A stretch of 53,623 nt of DNA from CBDCWO01 sp965223405 (GCA_965223405.1 CBDCWO010000003.1:1-53623), one strand, 5' to 3'. Positions 27,183-36,884 are shown, counted from the stretch's first letter. The notes: generated by a model not told the origin, from the letters alone. Program-made: numbers and translations.

Positions 27183-27219
27183 CGTCCGAATATCAATTGT
27201 TGCTATTCGGACGTTGTTT
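27183..27219 (+). terminator. Rho-independent terminator after pnp
   Basis: CGTCCGAATA (27183-27192) and TATTCGGACG (27204-27213) form a perfect 10-bp stem with an 11-nt loop, followed by TTGTTT. It ends the rpsO-pnp transcript just before the sigma-factor gene. Confidence 0.8.
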
Positions 27220-27307
27220 ATTCAGGTATTCCTGTGAACAACAGCTATTTTTTTCCAGATCGAAACTTTTTAGGTACCCCAATTGTATATTTAGTAACAA
27301 CCGTACA

Positions 27308-28177
27308 ATGCGTCAACTCAAAATTACCAATAGAATTACGAATCGAGAGAGCTTGTCTCTGGATAAATACCTCAATGATATTGGTAAAATTGACATTCTC
27401 ACACCCGAAGAAGAGGCCGATTTAGCTAGAAAAATACGAAGTGGAGATGAAGATGCTTTATCTCGCCTTACTAAAGCCAACCTAAGATTTGTCGTTTCAG
27501 TGGCTAAACAATACCAAAATCAAGGGCTCTCGCTGAGTGACTTAATCAACGAGGGAAATGTAGGTTTAATGAAAGCTGCCAGAAGATTCGATGAAACCAA
27601 AGGTTTCAAGTTTATATCATATGCCGTCTGGTGGATCCGTCAATCCATTCTTCAAGCTATCGTCGAATATTCTCGTATCGTTAGATTGCCTTTAAACAAA
27701 GTTGGGATATACAATAAAGTCAATGAGGCCTATCAATCTTTTGTGCAGGAATTTGAGAGAGCTCCTTCATCAGCTGAACTGGGAGAGCTACTTGAAATGA
27801 AACCCAAAGAAATTGACAAAATTTTACAGAGCGGACTAAGACATGTATCCTTTGACGCACCAGTTGGATCTGAGGAAGAAAGTAATGCCACCATGTTGGA
27901 TTTAATGAGCTTTGATGACGAATTGCAACCCGATCTTCATTTGATGGAACAATCTCTCAAAGATGAAGTGAAATTTGGAATGTCTGTACTCTCCCCTCGC
28001 GAATACGAAATATTGTCTTCCTATTATGGTCTTAACGGAAACAAACCTCTTACCCTGGAGGAAATTGGAGAATTGTATGGCCTTACACGTGAAAGGGTCA
28101 GACAAATAAAGGAACGAGCACTGCGACGCTTAAGGAAATCCTTTACCAAAAGCAAACTTCGACATTACTTGGGGTAA
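27308..28177 (+). CDS. rpoD: Primary sigma factor, sigma-70 family (RpoD/SigA)
   Basis: A 289-aa protein with the length and start typical of the Bacteroidota primary sigma factor, MRQLKITNRITNRESLSLDK. The ATG at 27308 is chosen over an upstream TTG at 27197, which would add 37 residues that run through the pnp terminator. Region 1.2 (DKYLNDIGKIDILTPEEEAD), region 2 (NLRFVVSVAKQYQNQGLSLS; GFKFISYAVWWIRQSI), region 3 (RIVRLPLNKVGIYNKVNEAY) and region 4 (SPREYEILSSYYGLN; EEIGELYGLTRERVRQIKER) are all present. It lacks the long region 1.1 of proteobacterial RpoD. It should direct most transcription from TTG/TAnnTTTG promoters. Confidence 0.96.
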   Translation: MRQLKITNRITNRESLSLDKYLNDIGKIDILTPEEEADLARKIRSGDEDALSRLTKANLRFVVSVAKQYQNQGLSLSDLINEGNVGLMKAARRFDETKGFKFISYAVWWIRQSILQAIVEYSRIVRLPLNKVGIYNKVNEAYQSFVQEFERAPSSAELGELLEMKPKEIDKILQSGLRHVSFDAPVGSEEESNATMLDLMSFDDELQPDLHLMEQSLKDEVKFGMSVLSPREYEILSSYYGLNGNKPLTLEEIGELYGLTRERVRQIKERALRRLRKSFTKSKLRHYLG

Positions 28178-28303
28178 TAAGTTTGACTCTTCTATTTCAC
28201 TCGCATAGATCCGGACTCGCTTCATTTTAAGTTCAGCCCCTCCTGTTTTTCTATTTTCTCGATTCTTTACTTAAATTTAGCAATAAATTATTGTTGAATT
28301 ATT

Positions 28304-29485
28304 GTGGATTATAATTTTGACCTAATTGCATCCCTCATCCATGCTTGTATTGCCCTTGTTTTCATATTTTTCCTTTTGTCTCTAGGTTCCAAGCGACAGC
28401 TGAACAATGTATTAATATCCCTTTACCTCATCATTTTTGTTATAGATTCCTTGTCAGGTTTCGTCGGTTACTATTTATTTCCCCGTTTTCCGATATTTAG
28501 CATGTTACTTAGCCTGACTATTCTATTTTATCCTGCCTTACTTTATCTGATCGTGAAGTCATCTATTTATCGCGATTTTAGAATAACATCGAAAACTGCC
28601 CTTCACGCCATTCCATATCTCATCGTTAATCTGGTTTTAATACCTATTTATTATCAAAAGCTGATAAATGGTCAATTTACAACCGAATATGATCATGAAT
28701 TTTCCACAGGAATTTATATAAAAGGTATCTATATTTTGGCACATGCCCTTCAATTAATTTATTTGGTCATAACTATAATCTTACTCCTTCGATACCGGAA
28801 ATTACTTTTAGAAAATTTCTCTAATCCCAATTTGGGGAATTTCAAGTGGTTGCTTCAATTGGTAATCATGATTTCTTCATATGGCATTATTTCAATCTTT
28901 AAGAATTTCTTTCGTTTTTACAATACCGGTTCATATTATAATATCTCAATATATGTGCTAAACATTAGTGTCACCATATTTCTTTATTGGTTATTGCTAA
29001 AGGCGTTACGAAACCCTGGTTTGTTTACCGGTATCTATAGTGATACTAAGCTGGTGAGGAATTTGATATCTCATGAGGGGCCAATAGGAAATATAATCAA
29101 CCCTGGATTTGAATCCCTTCCGGAAGAGACTCAAATTAAATTAAATGAAGTCATGAATCACATGATCACTGAAGAACCATTTTTGGATTCCTCATTGAGT
29201 ATCGCTAAACTTGCACGTCAACTCAAAACCCCTACCCGCGAACTTTCAATTTTAATAAATCATACGTTGAATCAGAACTTTTTTGATTTCATCAATGAGT
29301 ACAGAATTGAGAAAGCCAAAAGCATTCTCAATCATCCGGACAAGCAAGACTTGACCATCTTGGAAATACTCTATCAGGTAGGATTTAATTCCAAATCCTC
29401 TTTTAATACCATTTTCAAACAAAAAACTGGGCTAACACCTTCCCAATATCGGAAAAAGTCTCTACGGAAAATTAGAATTCATTAA
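28304..29485 (+). CDS. Membrane-embedded AraC-family regulator (copy 1)
   Basis: A 393-aa protein read from a GTG at 28304 (MDYNFDLIASLIHACIALVF). Seven to eight hydrophobic helices fill residues 1-235, and a cytoplasmic AraC DNA-binding domain with two helix-turn-helix units fills about 285-390 (LSIAKLARQLKTPTRELSIL; LTILEILYQVGFNSKSSFNT; QKTGLTPSQYRKKS). The membrane part probably senses a signal directly and passes it to DNA-bound helices. The next gene is a close tandem paralogue. Downstream lie a GIN-domain lipoprotein and an outer-membrane barrel gene, which are possible targets. Confidence 0.88.
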   Translation: MDYNFDLIASLIHACIALVFIFFLLSLGSKRQLNNVLISLYLIIFVIDSLSGFVGYYLFPRFPIFSMLLSLTILFYPALLYLIVKSSIYRDFRITSKTALHAIPYLIVNLVLIPIYYQKLINGQFTTEYDHEFSTGIYIKGIYILAHALQLIYLVITIILLLRYRKLLLENFSNPNLGNFKWLLQLVIMISSYGIISIFKNFFRFYNTGSYYNISIYVLNISVTIFLYWLLLKALRNPGLFTGIYSDTKLVRNLISHEGPIGNIINPGFESLPEETQIKLNEVMNHMITEEPFLDSSLSIAKLARQLKTPTRELSILINHTLNQNFFDFINEYRIEKAKSILNHPDKQDLTILEILYQVGFNSKSSFNTIFKQKTGLTPSQYRKKSLRKIRIH

Positions 29486-29538
29486 CTTCTCCATTAATTT
29501 GATTACCTGATAAACAATATATTCTGGAGCTAACATTT

Positions 29539-30654
29539 ATTCATATCAGTTCATTGATTCAAGTCTCGATCTGTCTTTTGTTCATTGGTTTTTTGTTAAC
29601 AACTGGTACGGATCGAAAGTTATCAAACATATTATTGTCCTTCTACCTACTGATCTTTTCAATTGATGCTTTAGCACTCTATGTATCAATTTATATCTAT
29701 CCTGATTTTCCGATCCTCGGGATGCTAATAAGCACAACATCTTACTTGTTGTTTCCTGTTCTTCTACTGTTTTTTAAATCTTCAATATATCGTGATTTCA
29801 AAATTAAATCTACAGTGGTCTGGCATCTTTTACCATACCTGATTATAAATCTTTTCCTGATACCTACCTATTATTACCCCTTGGTAATGAGCACTTTTGA
29901 TGCTGACTCTTTTTATAGTGGTCTGGCAATAAAGGTAAATTACTACTTTCTCCACTTGGTAGAAGTGTGCTATTTCATTTGGATTTTCTTACTGCTAAAA
30001 AGGTATAAAGAATTACTAATTGAGAATTATTCCAATCCTGATCTTAAAAACTACAAATGGTTGATGAGTTTTTTTGTTATGATTGTGATTTGGTCAGCAA
30101 TAGCTCTGATAAAAAATTTATTGCGGTTACATTCTACTGAGTTTTTGGCTTCTTTCGCATCAAACTTAGTGAATGTCTGTGTGTTAATTTTCCTATACTG
30201 GTTGCTATTAAAAGCCCTTCGCAATCCTGGATTATTTACTGGGATTTTAAGTGAGCTGCAATTAGTCCGTTCGATGGTATCTGAAACAAGAAATCCTGCT
30301 TCGCATTTATCCACACGGGAATCAGATCAAGTACATAATTTGATGGTCTACATGATTGAAAAAAAACCTTATCTGGATGCATCATTAAGTATTAATAAAT
30401 TGGCCTCTCTTACCAAAATACCGCCAAAAGAGCTTTCCATCCTCATCAATCACAAATTAAATAAGCATTTCTACGATTTCATAAATGAATTCCGAATAAA
30501 AAAAGCCAAAGAAATCCTAGCTGATAAAAGTCAAAATAACTTAACTATTCTTGAAATTCTATACCAGGTAGGATTTAATTCAAAATCTTCTTTCAATACC
30601 TTGTTTAAAAAATATACAGGACTCACTCCTACTCAGTACCGCAGAAAGCATTAA
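29539..30654 (+). CDS. Membrane-embedded AraC-family regulator (copy 2), start uncertain
   Basis: A tandem paralogue of the previous gene sharing the membrane helices and C-terminal motifs (LSINKLASLTKIPPKELSIL; LTILEILYQVGFNSKSSFNT; YTGLTPTQYRRKH). No ATG or GTG start is near the right place. A TTG at 29554 is possible, but comparison with copy 1 (ASLIHACIALVF against SSLIQVSICLLF) indicates that the reading frame begins a few codons earlier. The only candidate there is an ATT at 29539 (MHISSLIQVSICLL). ATT starts are rare, so TTG remains an option. The product is about 366-371 aa. A terminator follows. Confidence 0.85.
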   Translation: MHISSLIQVSICLLFIGFLLTTGTDRKLSNILLSFYLLIFSIDALALYVSIYIYPDFPILGMLISTTSYLLFPVLLLFFKSSIYRDFKIKSTVVWHLLPYLIINLFLIPTYYYPLVMSTFDADSFYSGLAIKVNYYFLHLVEVCYFIWIFLLLKRYKELLIENYSNPDLKNYKWLMSFFVMIVIWSAIALIKNLLRLHSTEFLASFASNLVNVCVLIFLYWLLLKALRNPGLFTGILSELQLVRSMVSETRNPASHLSTRESDQVHNLMVYMIEKKPYLDASLSINKLASLTKIPPKELSILINHKLNKHFYDFINEFRIKKAKEILADKSQNNLTILEILYQVGFNSKSSFNTLFKKYTGLTPTQYRRKH

Positions 30655-30698
30655 CAATCAACAGTTTAGAACAAATTCGAACTTTTTACTAAAAAAAG

Positions 30699-30739
30699 TC
30701 GAACCAAATATGTCCAAACAAAATGGTTCGAGTTTTTTA
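30699..30739 (+). terminator. Terminator after the AraC pair
   Basis: TCGAACCA (30699-30706) and TGGTTCGA (30724-30731) form a perfect 8-bp stem with a 17-nt loop, followed by GTTTTTTA. It separates the regulators from the GIN-domain gene. Confidence 0.7.
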
Positions 30740-30843
30740 TCCGGTCGATTTTCACTACTCCCATCAACCATCTTTGTTTCATGATTCTGAAAGCAGGTCA
30801 ATTTTGAATTTAAATCCTATTCGTAAATCTAAAAATTAGTATC

Positions 30844-31512
30844 ATGAAAACTTTAAAAATATGTTCTGCATCTTTATTGGCTTTTGTTCTTTTATTTTCC
30901 AACTGCACGACCGACATTTTTTGTATTGAAGGCGAAGGAAGAAAGGAAACTCGTGTTCTGAATATTCCTCAATTTGAGGGTATTGATCTTCAAGGTGCCT
31001 ATGATGTTGATATCAAGTATGGGGAAACTCAAAGAGTAACCGCTACAGGACATAGGAATATTATAGATCTAGTCAAACCATCAATTAGTGGGGGTGTATG
31101 GAAAATGGGACTTCACCGTGGATGCATTAAAAACTATGATTTATCATTCGAAATAGTTCTACCCTCATTGAAAGAAGTTGCTATTTCGGGATCCGGAAAT
31201 GTTGACATGAGCGGATTTGACCAAGTTGATGAACTCAATCTTTACATTGATGGAAGCGGAACAATTCAAGCTTCTTCTATAATGAAAACCAACACATTAG
31301 ACATTAGCATCCCCGGATCCGGCAATTTCAAGGGATTCTTAATAGAGAGTACGGATTGTGCAGTGCACATTGCAGGGAGCGGAAATTGCGAAGTATACGC
31401 CACGACGTCTCTTGATGTGAATATAAAAGGATCGGGAACCGTATTTTATAAAGGAAATCCTGAAGTCAAGCAGAAGATTACCGGTAGTGGACAGATAATT
31501 CACTCGAATTAA
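30844..31512 (+). CDS. GIN-domain (DUF2807) lipoprotein
   Basis: A 222-aa protein with a lipoprotein signal (LLAFVLLFSNC, lipidation at Cys21) and one GIN (head, DUF2807) domain: FEGIDLQGAYDVDIKYGETQ, LPSLKEVAISGSGNVDMSGF, then repeated GSG turns (IDGSGTIQASS; IPGSGNFKGF; IAGSGNCEVYA; IKGSGTVFYKG; ITGSGQIIHSN). The repeat pattern makes a right-handed beta-helix. Function in the family is unknown; likely outer-surface. It is followed at 111 nt by an outer-membrane barrel protein, possibly co-regulated. Confidence 0.9.
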   Translation: MKTLKICSASLLAFVLLFSNCTTDIFCIEGEGRKETRVLNIPQFEGIDLQGAYDVDIKYGETQRVTATGHRNIIDLVKPSISGGVWKMGLHRGCIKNYDLSFEIVLPSLKEVAISGSGNVDMSGFDQVDELNLYIDGSGTIQASSIMKTNTLDISIPGSGNFKGFLIESTDCAVHIAGSGNCEVYATTSLDVNIKGSGTVFYKGNPEVKQKITGSGQIIHSN

Positions 31513-31623
31513 GATTAGCTTTTTGGAGGGAAATGAATTCCTCTCTCTATTTCCCTCCCCTTTCAGAACTGCAGAAAACAGGCGTCATTTTTCATTTGAT
31601 AATTTACTCTAAATCATATAGCG

Positions 31624-34035
31624 ATGAAATTCATAAGTAGTACTTTATTTATCCTCTTCTCCTTGTCAATTAATTTAACCGGAAACAACCCAATTCTAGC
31701 GACAATAGTAGGTGTAGTTCAAGAAGCCGGACATATCACCCCCATCGAGTATGCCACCATAAGTCTATATAGTGCTCAGGATTCTTTACTGGTCACCGGG
31801 ACGATCAGTGAGGCCAATGGGAGTTTTCAGTTAAATAAAATCAAACCCGGAAACTATTTCATAACCGTTAGCTTTATCGGATTTAAATCCTCTACTATAC
31901 CGAATATTGATCTTATAACTAATAATCAAAATACGGATCTGGGCATTATCGCTCTTGAACCGGATGTCCTGGCTCTCGAAGAGGTAGTTGTTTCTACCAC
32001 ACGATCCGCAATCTCTTTGCAAACAGATAAGCAAGTGATCAATGTATCAGGAAATCTATCCGCCCACGGAGGATCAGCAGTGGATGCATTAAAAACCTCT
32101 CCTTCCGTTCGGGTTGATCAGGACGGCAACCTCAATTTGCGAGGCAGCCAAAATTTTACGGTCCTTATCAACGGAAGGCCTAGTGCATTAACCGGTGGTG
32201 AAGTACTAAAACAAACTCCGGCTAACCTTATCAATAAAATTGAGATCATCACCAACCCCTCTGTAAAATTCCAGGCCGAAGGAGGAGCCGGGATCATCAA
32301 TATCATTTTGAAAAAAGGAATTCAAAGAGGTCTTAATGGCCTGGTGAATTTCACCTGGGGTACCAAAAGCAAATATGCATCAGATCTAAGTATCAATTTA
32401 AACACTGAAAAAGTAAATTTGACGGCAAGTCTGGATTGGGCAGACAAAACCAAAACAGCAGTTCATGAATATTTTCGCGAATTAATCTCTTCAGATAGTA
32501 TCCACCATGCATTCCTCGACCAGGATAGAACTTCCAATAACCATAATTTAGGTTTTCGCTTTAATGTGGATTACACACCATCTTCAAAAAGTCGGCTTGG
32601 ATATTCCCTTAACACTGGATATACGGAGAACAAAATAGACATTTTAGCTAAGACTGGAGGTTCCTCACAGCCTCCGGGAAATCAACGGTTTGGGCTTAAT
32701 ACGTATAAATTTATCCAAAAGCCGACCTTTTTTACCAATAACCTTAACTATACCTATAACTTCGCTGAAACCAAGATCCTTTCAATTAATACCTACTATT
32801 CTTATATCGACTACTATCTACTTACCAGTCACAATCAGGCCATAGCAGATGCCCATTTTCAAGTTATAGATCCACAGCCCTATCAACAAGAAATTCTTAA
32901 TGAAAACTTTAGCAATGATGTCAGGATAACGTTGGATTATGAACAGGGAATAACTGCTGATACAAAAATTGAATCAGGTGTATCGTTTCAAAACTATTCT
33001 CGCAATTTAGACATATCATTCGATCAATTTAACTATGAAGAAAATGCTTGGATCAAAAATCCCCTGTATACGAATCTATACGATTATGCTGAAAATATTT
33101 ACGGATCTTATTTGAACATGTCGACCAAGTTGTCGGGTTTTAATACTACAATAGGTCTGAGAGTGGAATATATGGATCGAATTTTGAACCAGGTTACATC
33201 AGACGCAAATTTCACATACCAAAAATTAAACTTCTTTCCCGGTTTTTCGATATCCAAATCATTTGAGAACCAGTCAAATGTAACATTCTCACTCTCCAAT
33301 CGCATCAACCGTCCCGATGAATACATGATGAACCCATTTCCTGAATTTGAAGACGACTACTTCTATAGTGAAGGGAATCCGGATCTGGTACCTGAGCTTA
33401 TCCGCTCGCTGGAGTTTAACTATCAGCTCATAAAAGATAAGGCAGTCCTGTCTGCCAGTGCCTACTACCGGCATACACGGGATAAAATTGAGCAGAAATT
33501 AACATTGGGCCGGCAAAATAAAATATTCACAGTATTTCATAACGACGCCCAGGATGAATCTATAGGATTGGAATTGATGGGGAATTTTAACCTTGCCAAG
33601 TGGATCAGTTTAAATGCCAATACCAATCTTTTCCACTACCAGATTAAAGGTCATATCGATGAGTCTCCATTTTCAGAAAAGGATTTTTCCTGGACTTCCC
33701 AATTGGTAGGTTCTTTTCATTTACCGAAAGCTATAAAATTACAACTCATTGGTTATTATGCCAGTGAAACGACTCGTTCTCAAGGAAAACTAAGCGATTA
33801 TTATTTCATGGACATCGCACTCAATAAAGGTTTATTCAATGACAAGATCTCATTGAGCTTTCAATTAAAGGATGTTTTGCAATCTCTTAATTATGAACTG
33901 ATAACCAATAGTTCCAACCTTAATCTCGTCGGAGATTTTAACAATGAATCTCCAACATTTCTAATTACACTAAGTTATCAAATTAGTAAATACAAGAAGT
34001 TAACTAAAGACGTAGTCACGGATTTTGATATGTGA
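31624..34035 (+). CDS. Outer-membrane TonB-dependent receptor-type beta-barrel protein
   Basis: An 803-aa protein with a signal peptide (MKFISSTLFILFSLSINLTG), a carboxypeptidase-like regulatory domain (about 28-112, VVQEAGHITPIEYATISLYS; GSFQLNKIKPGNYFITVSFI), a plug domain (about 130-230, LKTSPSVRVDQDGNLNLRGS; GGAGIINIILKKG) and a C-terminal barrel (about 240-790). It belongs to the outer-membrane beta-barrel group related to SusC/TonB receptors. I see no clear TonB box, and no SusD gene is next to it. It may import or secrete a ligand unknown from sequence; co-localises with the GIN lipoprotein. Confidence 0.9.
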   Translation: MKFISSTLFILFSLSINLTGNNPILATIVGVVQEAGHITPIEYATISLYSAQDSLLVTGTISEANGSFQLNKIKPGNYFITVSFIGFKSSTIPNIDLITNNQNTDLGIIALEPDVLALEEVVVSTTRSAISLQTDKQVINVSGNLSAHGGSAVDALKTSPSVRVDQDGNLNLRGSQNFTVLINGRPSALTGGEVLKQTPANLINKIEIITNPSVKFQAEGGAGIINIILKKGIQRGLNGLVNFTWGTKSKYASDLSINLNTEKVNLTASLDWADKTKTAVHEYFRELISSDSIHHAFLDQDRTSNNHNLGFRFNVDYTPSSKSRLGYSLNTGYTENKIDILAKTGGSSQPPGNQRFGLNTYKFIQKPTFFTNNLNYTYNFAETKILSINTYYSYIDYYLLTSHNQAIADAHFQVIDPQPYQQEILNENFSNDVRITLDYEQGITADTKIESGVSFQNYSRNLDISFDQFNYEENAWIKNPLYTNLYDYAENIYGSYLNMSTKLSGFNTTIGLRVEYMDRILNQVTSDANFTYQKLNFFPGFSISKSFENQSNVTFSLSNRINRPDEYMMNPFPEFEDDYFYSEGNPDLVPELIRSLEFNYQLIKDKAVLSASAYYRHTRDKIEQKLTLGRQNKIFTVFHNDAQDESIGLELMGNFNLAKWISLNANTNLFHYQIKGHIDESPFSEKDFSWTSQLVGSFHLPKAIKLQLIGYYASETTRSQGKLSDYYFMDIALNKGLFNDKISLSFQLKDVLQSLNYELITNSSNLNLVGDFNNESPTFLITLSYQISKYKKLTKDVVTDFDM

Positions 34036-34048
34036 TTTATTGTATTAG

Positions 34049-34081
34049 GTCCTGAGCTCACTACTTTGCTGAGTTCAGGAC
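34049..34081. terminator. Bidirectional terminator between convergent genes
   Basis: GTCCTGAGCTCA (34049-34060) and TGAGTTCAGGAC (34070-34081) form a 12-bp stem with one G-T wobble and a 9-nt loop, between the outer-membrane gene and the leftward DUF5690 gene. Confidence 0.6.
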
Positions 34082-34121
34082 TTGATGCGCAATCCTAATA
34101 TTTAAAAATTGATGGTGAAAG

Positions 34122-35429
34122 CTACAATAAGGATCTGGTCCTCTCCATTTTTGCTACTTTCCTTTTAAAGTAAATTTTAACGATCACAGTAAGCAAAACA
34201 CCTAATACGGCCATACCATAACTGCAATGAATAAAGAAGTTCAACCAACTCATCTCTTTGGCGAAAAAGTGTTTAAAGAGCAATGCAGAGACGCTTCCCA
34301 AATACCCAAAGGAGTCTGAAATATACATCAAGAACCCTATATTGCTTTTTATCCGGAATAATGCAATCCATCGTTCAAATAACATGGTGTGATAGGTGAT
34401 GTATGAAAGATACATACCAAATCCAATGCTGATCATCCAAGTGACTGGGCCAATCCAATGTAATTGAAATGCTAATGTGCTCAGACCTACTAATAGAGCT
34501 CCACCCAGAATAATATTATGATTCAACCAAAAAGCCTTTTTGTTGTCTTTGATGTAAACCATGAGGCCAACGATAATCAGCACCCCTAATGCGATTGGAA
34601 TTTCTGATAGGGTTAGTATTTCAGGTGTCCCACCAAATCCTAGTGCTAACCACAATTCTACCGCAAAATTGTCCCTAAAATCCCGATAAGCTGTTAACAA
34701 TAAGTAGATGAACACCAGGCCTATGATCCCAAAGGCAAATCTCCGAAAAAAAGCAATTCTCATCTTGCCATCCATCGGAATCCGTTTTGTTCTCAGCGTT
34801 TCATCTTCATGGTTTGGTTCGGGTATTTTTTCCAAGGCCCATACGGCTATTAGAAGAGGAATAACAAACACGGCACCAGTAGCAAAAGGCATCCAAAATT
34901 CAGGAACCTGGTATTGATCGATCAAAGTCCTTCCTATAGACTTCACGGCACCGGAAGCAACAATAAAACTCGCAGCCATGCCAGCACCCAACATTTCTGT
35001 AAATTTGCGTCCCTCCAGATAACTAAAGACTATTCCCCAGATCATTCCCAATGGCAATCCATTAAGAAAAATGGCTAAAATATGCAAAGGTTGAGGTACT
35101 ACTGCAAACAATAATAAGCTGATCCAACTAAAGCCAATTAGGCCCAATATGGCCTGAGCCCGGGTTGCATGATTCAATTCAGAGATAATCTTGATCCCAA
35201 TAAACTTCGAAAGCATATACCCCACCACCTGACTGACTACCAGCAATATTTTGTACTCTATTCCAAACCATTCCAAACCATCGTAATATCCGGCAGAGAA
35301 GGGTTTCCGAAAGGAATACATACAGAAATAGGCTGTAAAGGCGGCAGCGATACAAAATAGGTTAAAATAGAAAGGAGAAGTCCTTCTCAGCCAAGATGAA
35401 ACCTGATTGGATATCCGCGTATTGGTAAT
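34122..35429 (-). CDS. DUF5690-family transporter-like membrane protein; N-terminus extended, start uncertain
   Basis: A multi-pass protein of about 435 aa resembling the major facilitator fold: 10-12 hydrophobic helices, the motif CMYSFRKPFSAGYYDG and LSKFIGIKIISELNHATRAQ after helix 2, and SWISLLLFAVVPQP. The first ATG is at 35321, but the frame is open further upstream and codes for FYFNLFCIAAAFTAYF, which completes the first membrane helix expected of the family. No ATG, GTG or TTG precedes it; the ATT at 35429, just after AGGAAAG, is the best start (435 aa), and the ATG at 35321 would remove half of helix 1. Divergent from the alcohol dehydrogenase gene across 107 nt. Possibly a transporter linked to phosphonate or related metabolites, from recollection of family neighbours. 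Confidence 0.72.
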   Translation of the reverse strand: MTNTRISNQVSSWLRRTSPFYFNLFCIAAAFTAYFCMYSFRKPFSAGYYDGLEWFGIEYKILLVVSQVVGYMLSKFIGIKIISELNHATRAQAILGLIGFSWISLLLFAVVPQPLHILAIFLNGLPLGMIWGIVFSYLEGRKFTEMLGAGMAASFIVASGAVKSIGRTLIDQYQVPEFWMPFATGAVFVIPLLIAVWALEKIPEPNHEDETLRTKRIPMDGKMRIAFFRRFAFGIIGLVFIYLLLTAYRDFRDNFAVELWLALGFGGTPEILTLSEIPIALGVLIIVGLMVYIKDNKKAFWLNHNIILGGALLVGLSTLAFQLHWIGPVTWMISIGFGMYLSYITYHTMLFERWIALFRIKSNIGFLMYISDSFGYLGSVSALLFKHFFAKEMSWLNFFIHCSYGMAVLGVLLTVIVKIYFKRKVAKMERTRSLL

Positions 35430-35536
35430 CTTTCCTATTTTGATTAACGAAGAATGTAGGAATTAAAAATATCCTTGTAAAATAACAATTGTAAAGAATT
35501 CTATCGACATTTAGCTAAAATTAATGTAAGGATAAT

Positions 35537-36559
35537 ATGGCATTTGCATGGGTTTTCACTCCATCCAATCAAAAATTCTCTAAAAAGGAATTTAAAATTT
35601 CCGGGGCTGATGACATCCTTATAAAGAATCGATGTACCACTATCTGTGGAAGTGATGTACATAGTATATCCGGTCGCAGAGCACAACATGCTCCTTTGGT
35701 TCTTGGCCATGAATCTTGTGGATCCGTGATCAATGCACCTGCGAATCATGCGGATATGACCGGACTAAAGATCAAAACTGGCGACCGGGTCGTATGGATG
35801 TTGTATCATTATTGCAATACGTGTGAGTCCTGTCTAGCCGGAATACCTCAAAAATGTACAAACCTAAAAAAATTCGGGCATGGGCCAATCAGCACATCAG
35901 GATATACCTTTGGAGGATTTAGCTCACATGTTTCGCTTGATCCAAGTCATCAAATTATCAAAATTCCGGCCTCGGTTCCTGATGCGCTGGCCGCGATGTC
36001 CGTTTGTGCTGGGGCAACGGTACAGCACATAGTTAAACAATTGCCCAAAAAGGGCATTGCTCTGATTCTAGGGGCGGGCGCCCTAGGGATATTAGCTGGC
36101 ATGAACCTTCAATTAAAGGAATATGAAGTATACATTACCGACAAAAATCTTTCTAAAATCGATTTGATGGAAAAGATGGATTTTTTTCCAAGTTTCATCT
36201 CTCCCGACCTGACAGACACGCCTGAATTTAACTGTATTATTGACTTTACAGGACATATTCCATTACTACAAAAAGCTCTTTTGAGCACCAGGCCAGGATG
36301 CGAAGTATTTCTAGGTGGCTCAGTTGTTCCTGGTGATACATTGATCCTTGACCCACATTTAATGGCTCAGAAATGCATGATTCTGCATGGAATTCATAAT
36401 TACACACCCGAAGATTTGATTGATGCTATCGATTCTCTGTCCGGATTAATGGCTAATTTTAACCTCATGAACGGCATTTATCTCACTGACTCTCTTGATG
36501 ATGCTCTTGATCAATACTTCAGTAATAAATATTTAAGGGTAGGATTAAACTTTCGATGA
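35537..36559 (+). CDS. Zinc-dependent medium-chain alcohol dehydrogenase, possibly phosphonate-associated
   Basis: A 340-aa dehydrogenase with AAGGA ahead of the ATG. The catalytic zinc site is visible in TTICGSDVH (Cys37) and LGHESCG (His57-Glu58), and a structural zinc lobe in YHYCNTCESCLAGIPQKC. The NAD(P) fold follows at about 175 (GIALILGAGALGILAGMNLQ). The sequence resembles the putative phosphonate-catabolism alcohol dehydrogenase subgroup (CGSDVHSISGRR, FGHGPIST), and a DUF5690 transporter-like gene is divergent from it. The pairing supports, but does not prove, a phosphonate link. No phosphonatase gene is in this window. Substrate unknown. Confidence 0.85.
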   Translation: MAFAWVFTPSNQKFSKKEFKISGADDILIKNRCTTICGSDVHSISGRRAQHAPLVLGHESCGSVINAPANHADMTGLKIKTGDRVVWMLYHYCNTCESCLAGIPQKCTNLKKFGHGPISTSGYTFGGFSSHVSLDPSHQIIKIPASVPDALAAMSVCAGATVQHIVKQLPKKGIALILGAGALGILAGMNLQLKEYEVYITDKNLSKIDLMEKMDFFPSFISPDLTDTPEFNCIIDFTGHIPLLQKALLSTRPGCEVFLGGSVVPGDTLILDPHLMAQKCMILHGIHNYTPEDLIDAIDSLSGLMANFNLMNGIYLTDSLDDALDQYFSNKYLRVGLNFR

Positions 36560-36884
36560 AACAGTTTATCTGAATGACACTCCCTAGAGCAATGAATCCA
36601 TTATGATTCCAGATAGTGATTCTGAATTTTGAAATTCCATTAATGCTTTTTTACACACAGTAAATCCATCAATATCTCAACTATCTCAACTAATACTTAA
36701 TACATGCAGATAATCACCTTTACGTTTCTCCTCGTTGCAATAGATTGACTGCTTGACTACGTCCAAACATCCAACTCCATAACATCTATTTATTCGATAT
36801 CAAATAACAAGAAAATACCGGAACACCCTAAGATGCCCCGGTAATATTCTAATAGTCAGGTTTAATAGTTTCAACTAAGAGGTC
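36560..36884. other. Intergenic region between convergent genes
   Basis: These 325 nt hold the terminator at 36805-36842 and otherwise no gene, repeat or RNA that I can support. Confidence 0.5.
36805..36842 (-). terminator. Terminator after the S41 peptidase gene
   Basis: On the minus strand, ACCGGGGCA and TGTTCCGGT (36842-36834 and 36825-36817) pair over 9 bp with two G-U pairs and an 8-nt loop, followed by ATTTTCTTGTTATTT. Confidence 0.65.
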
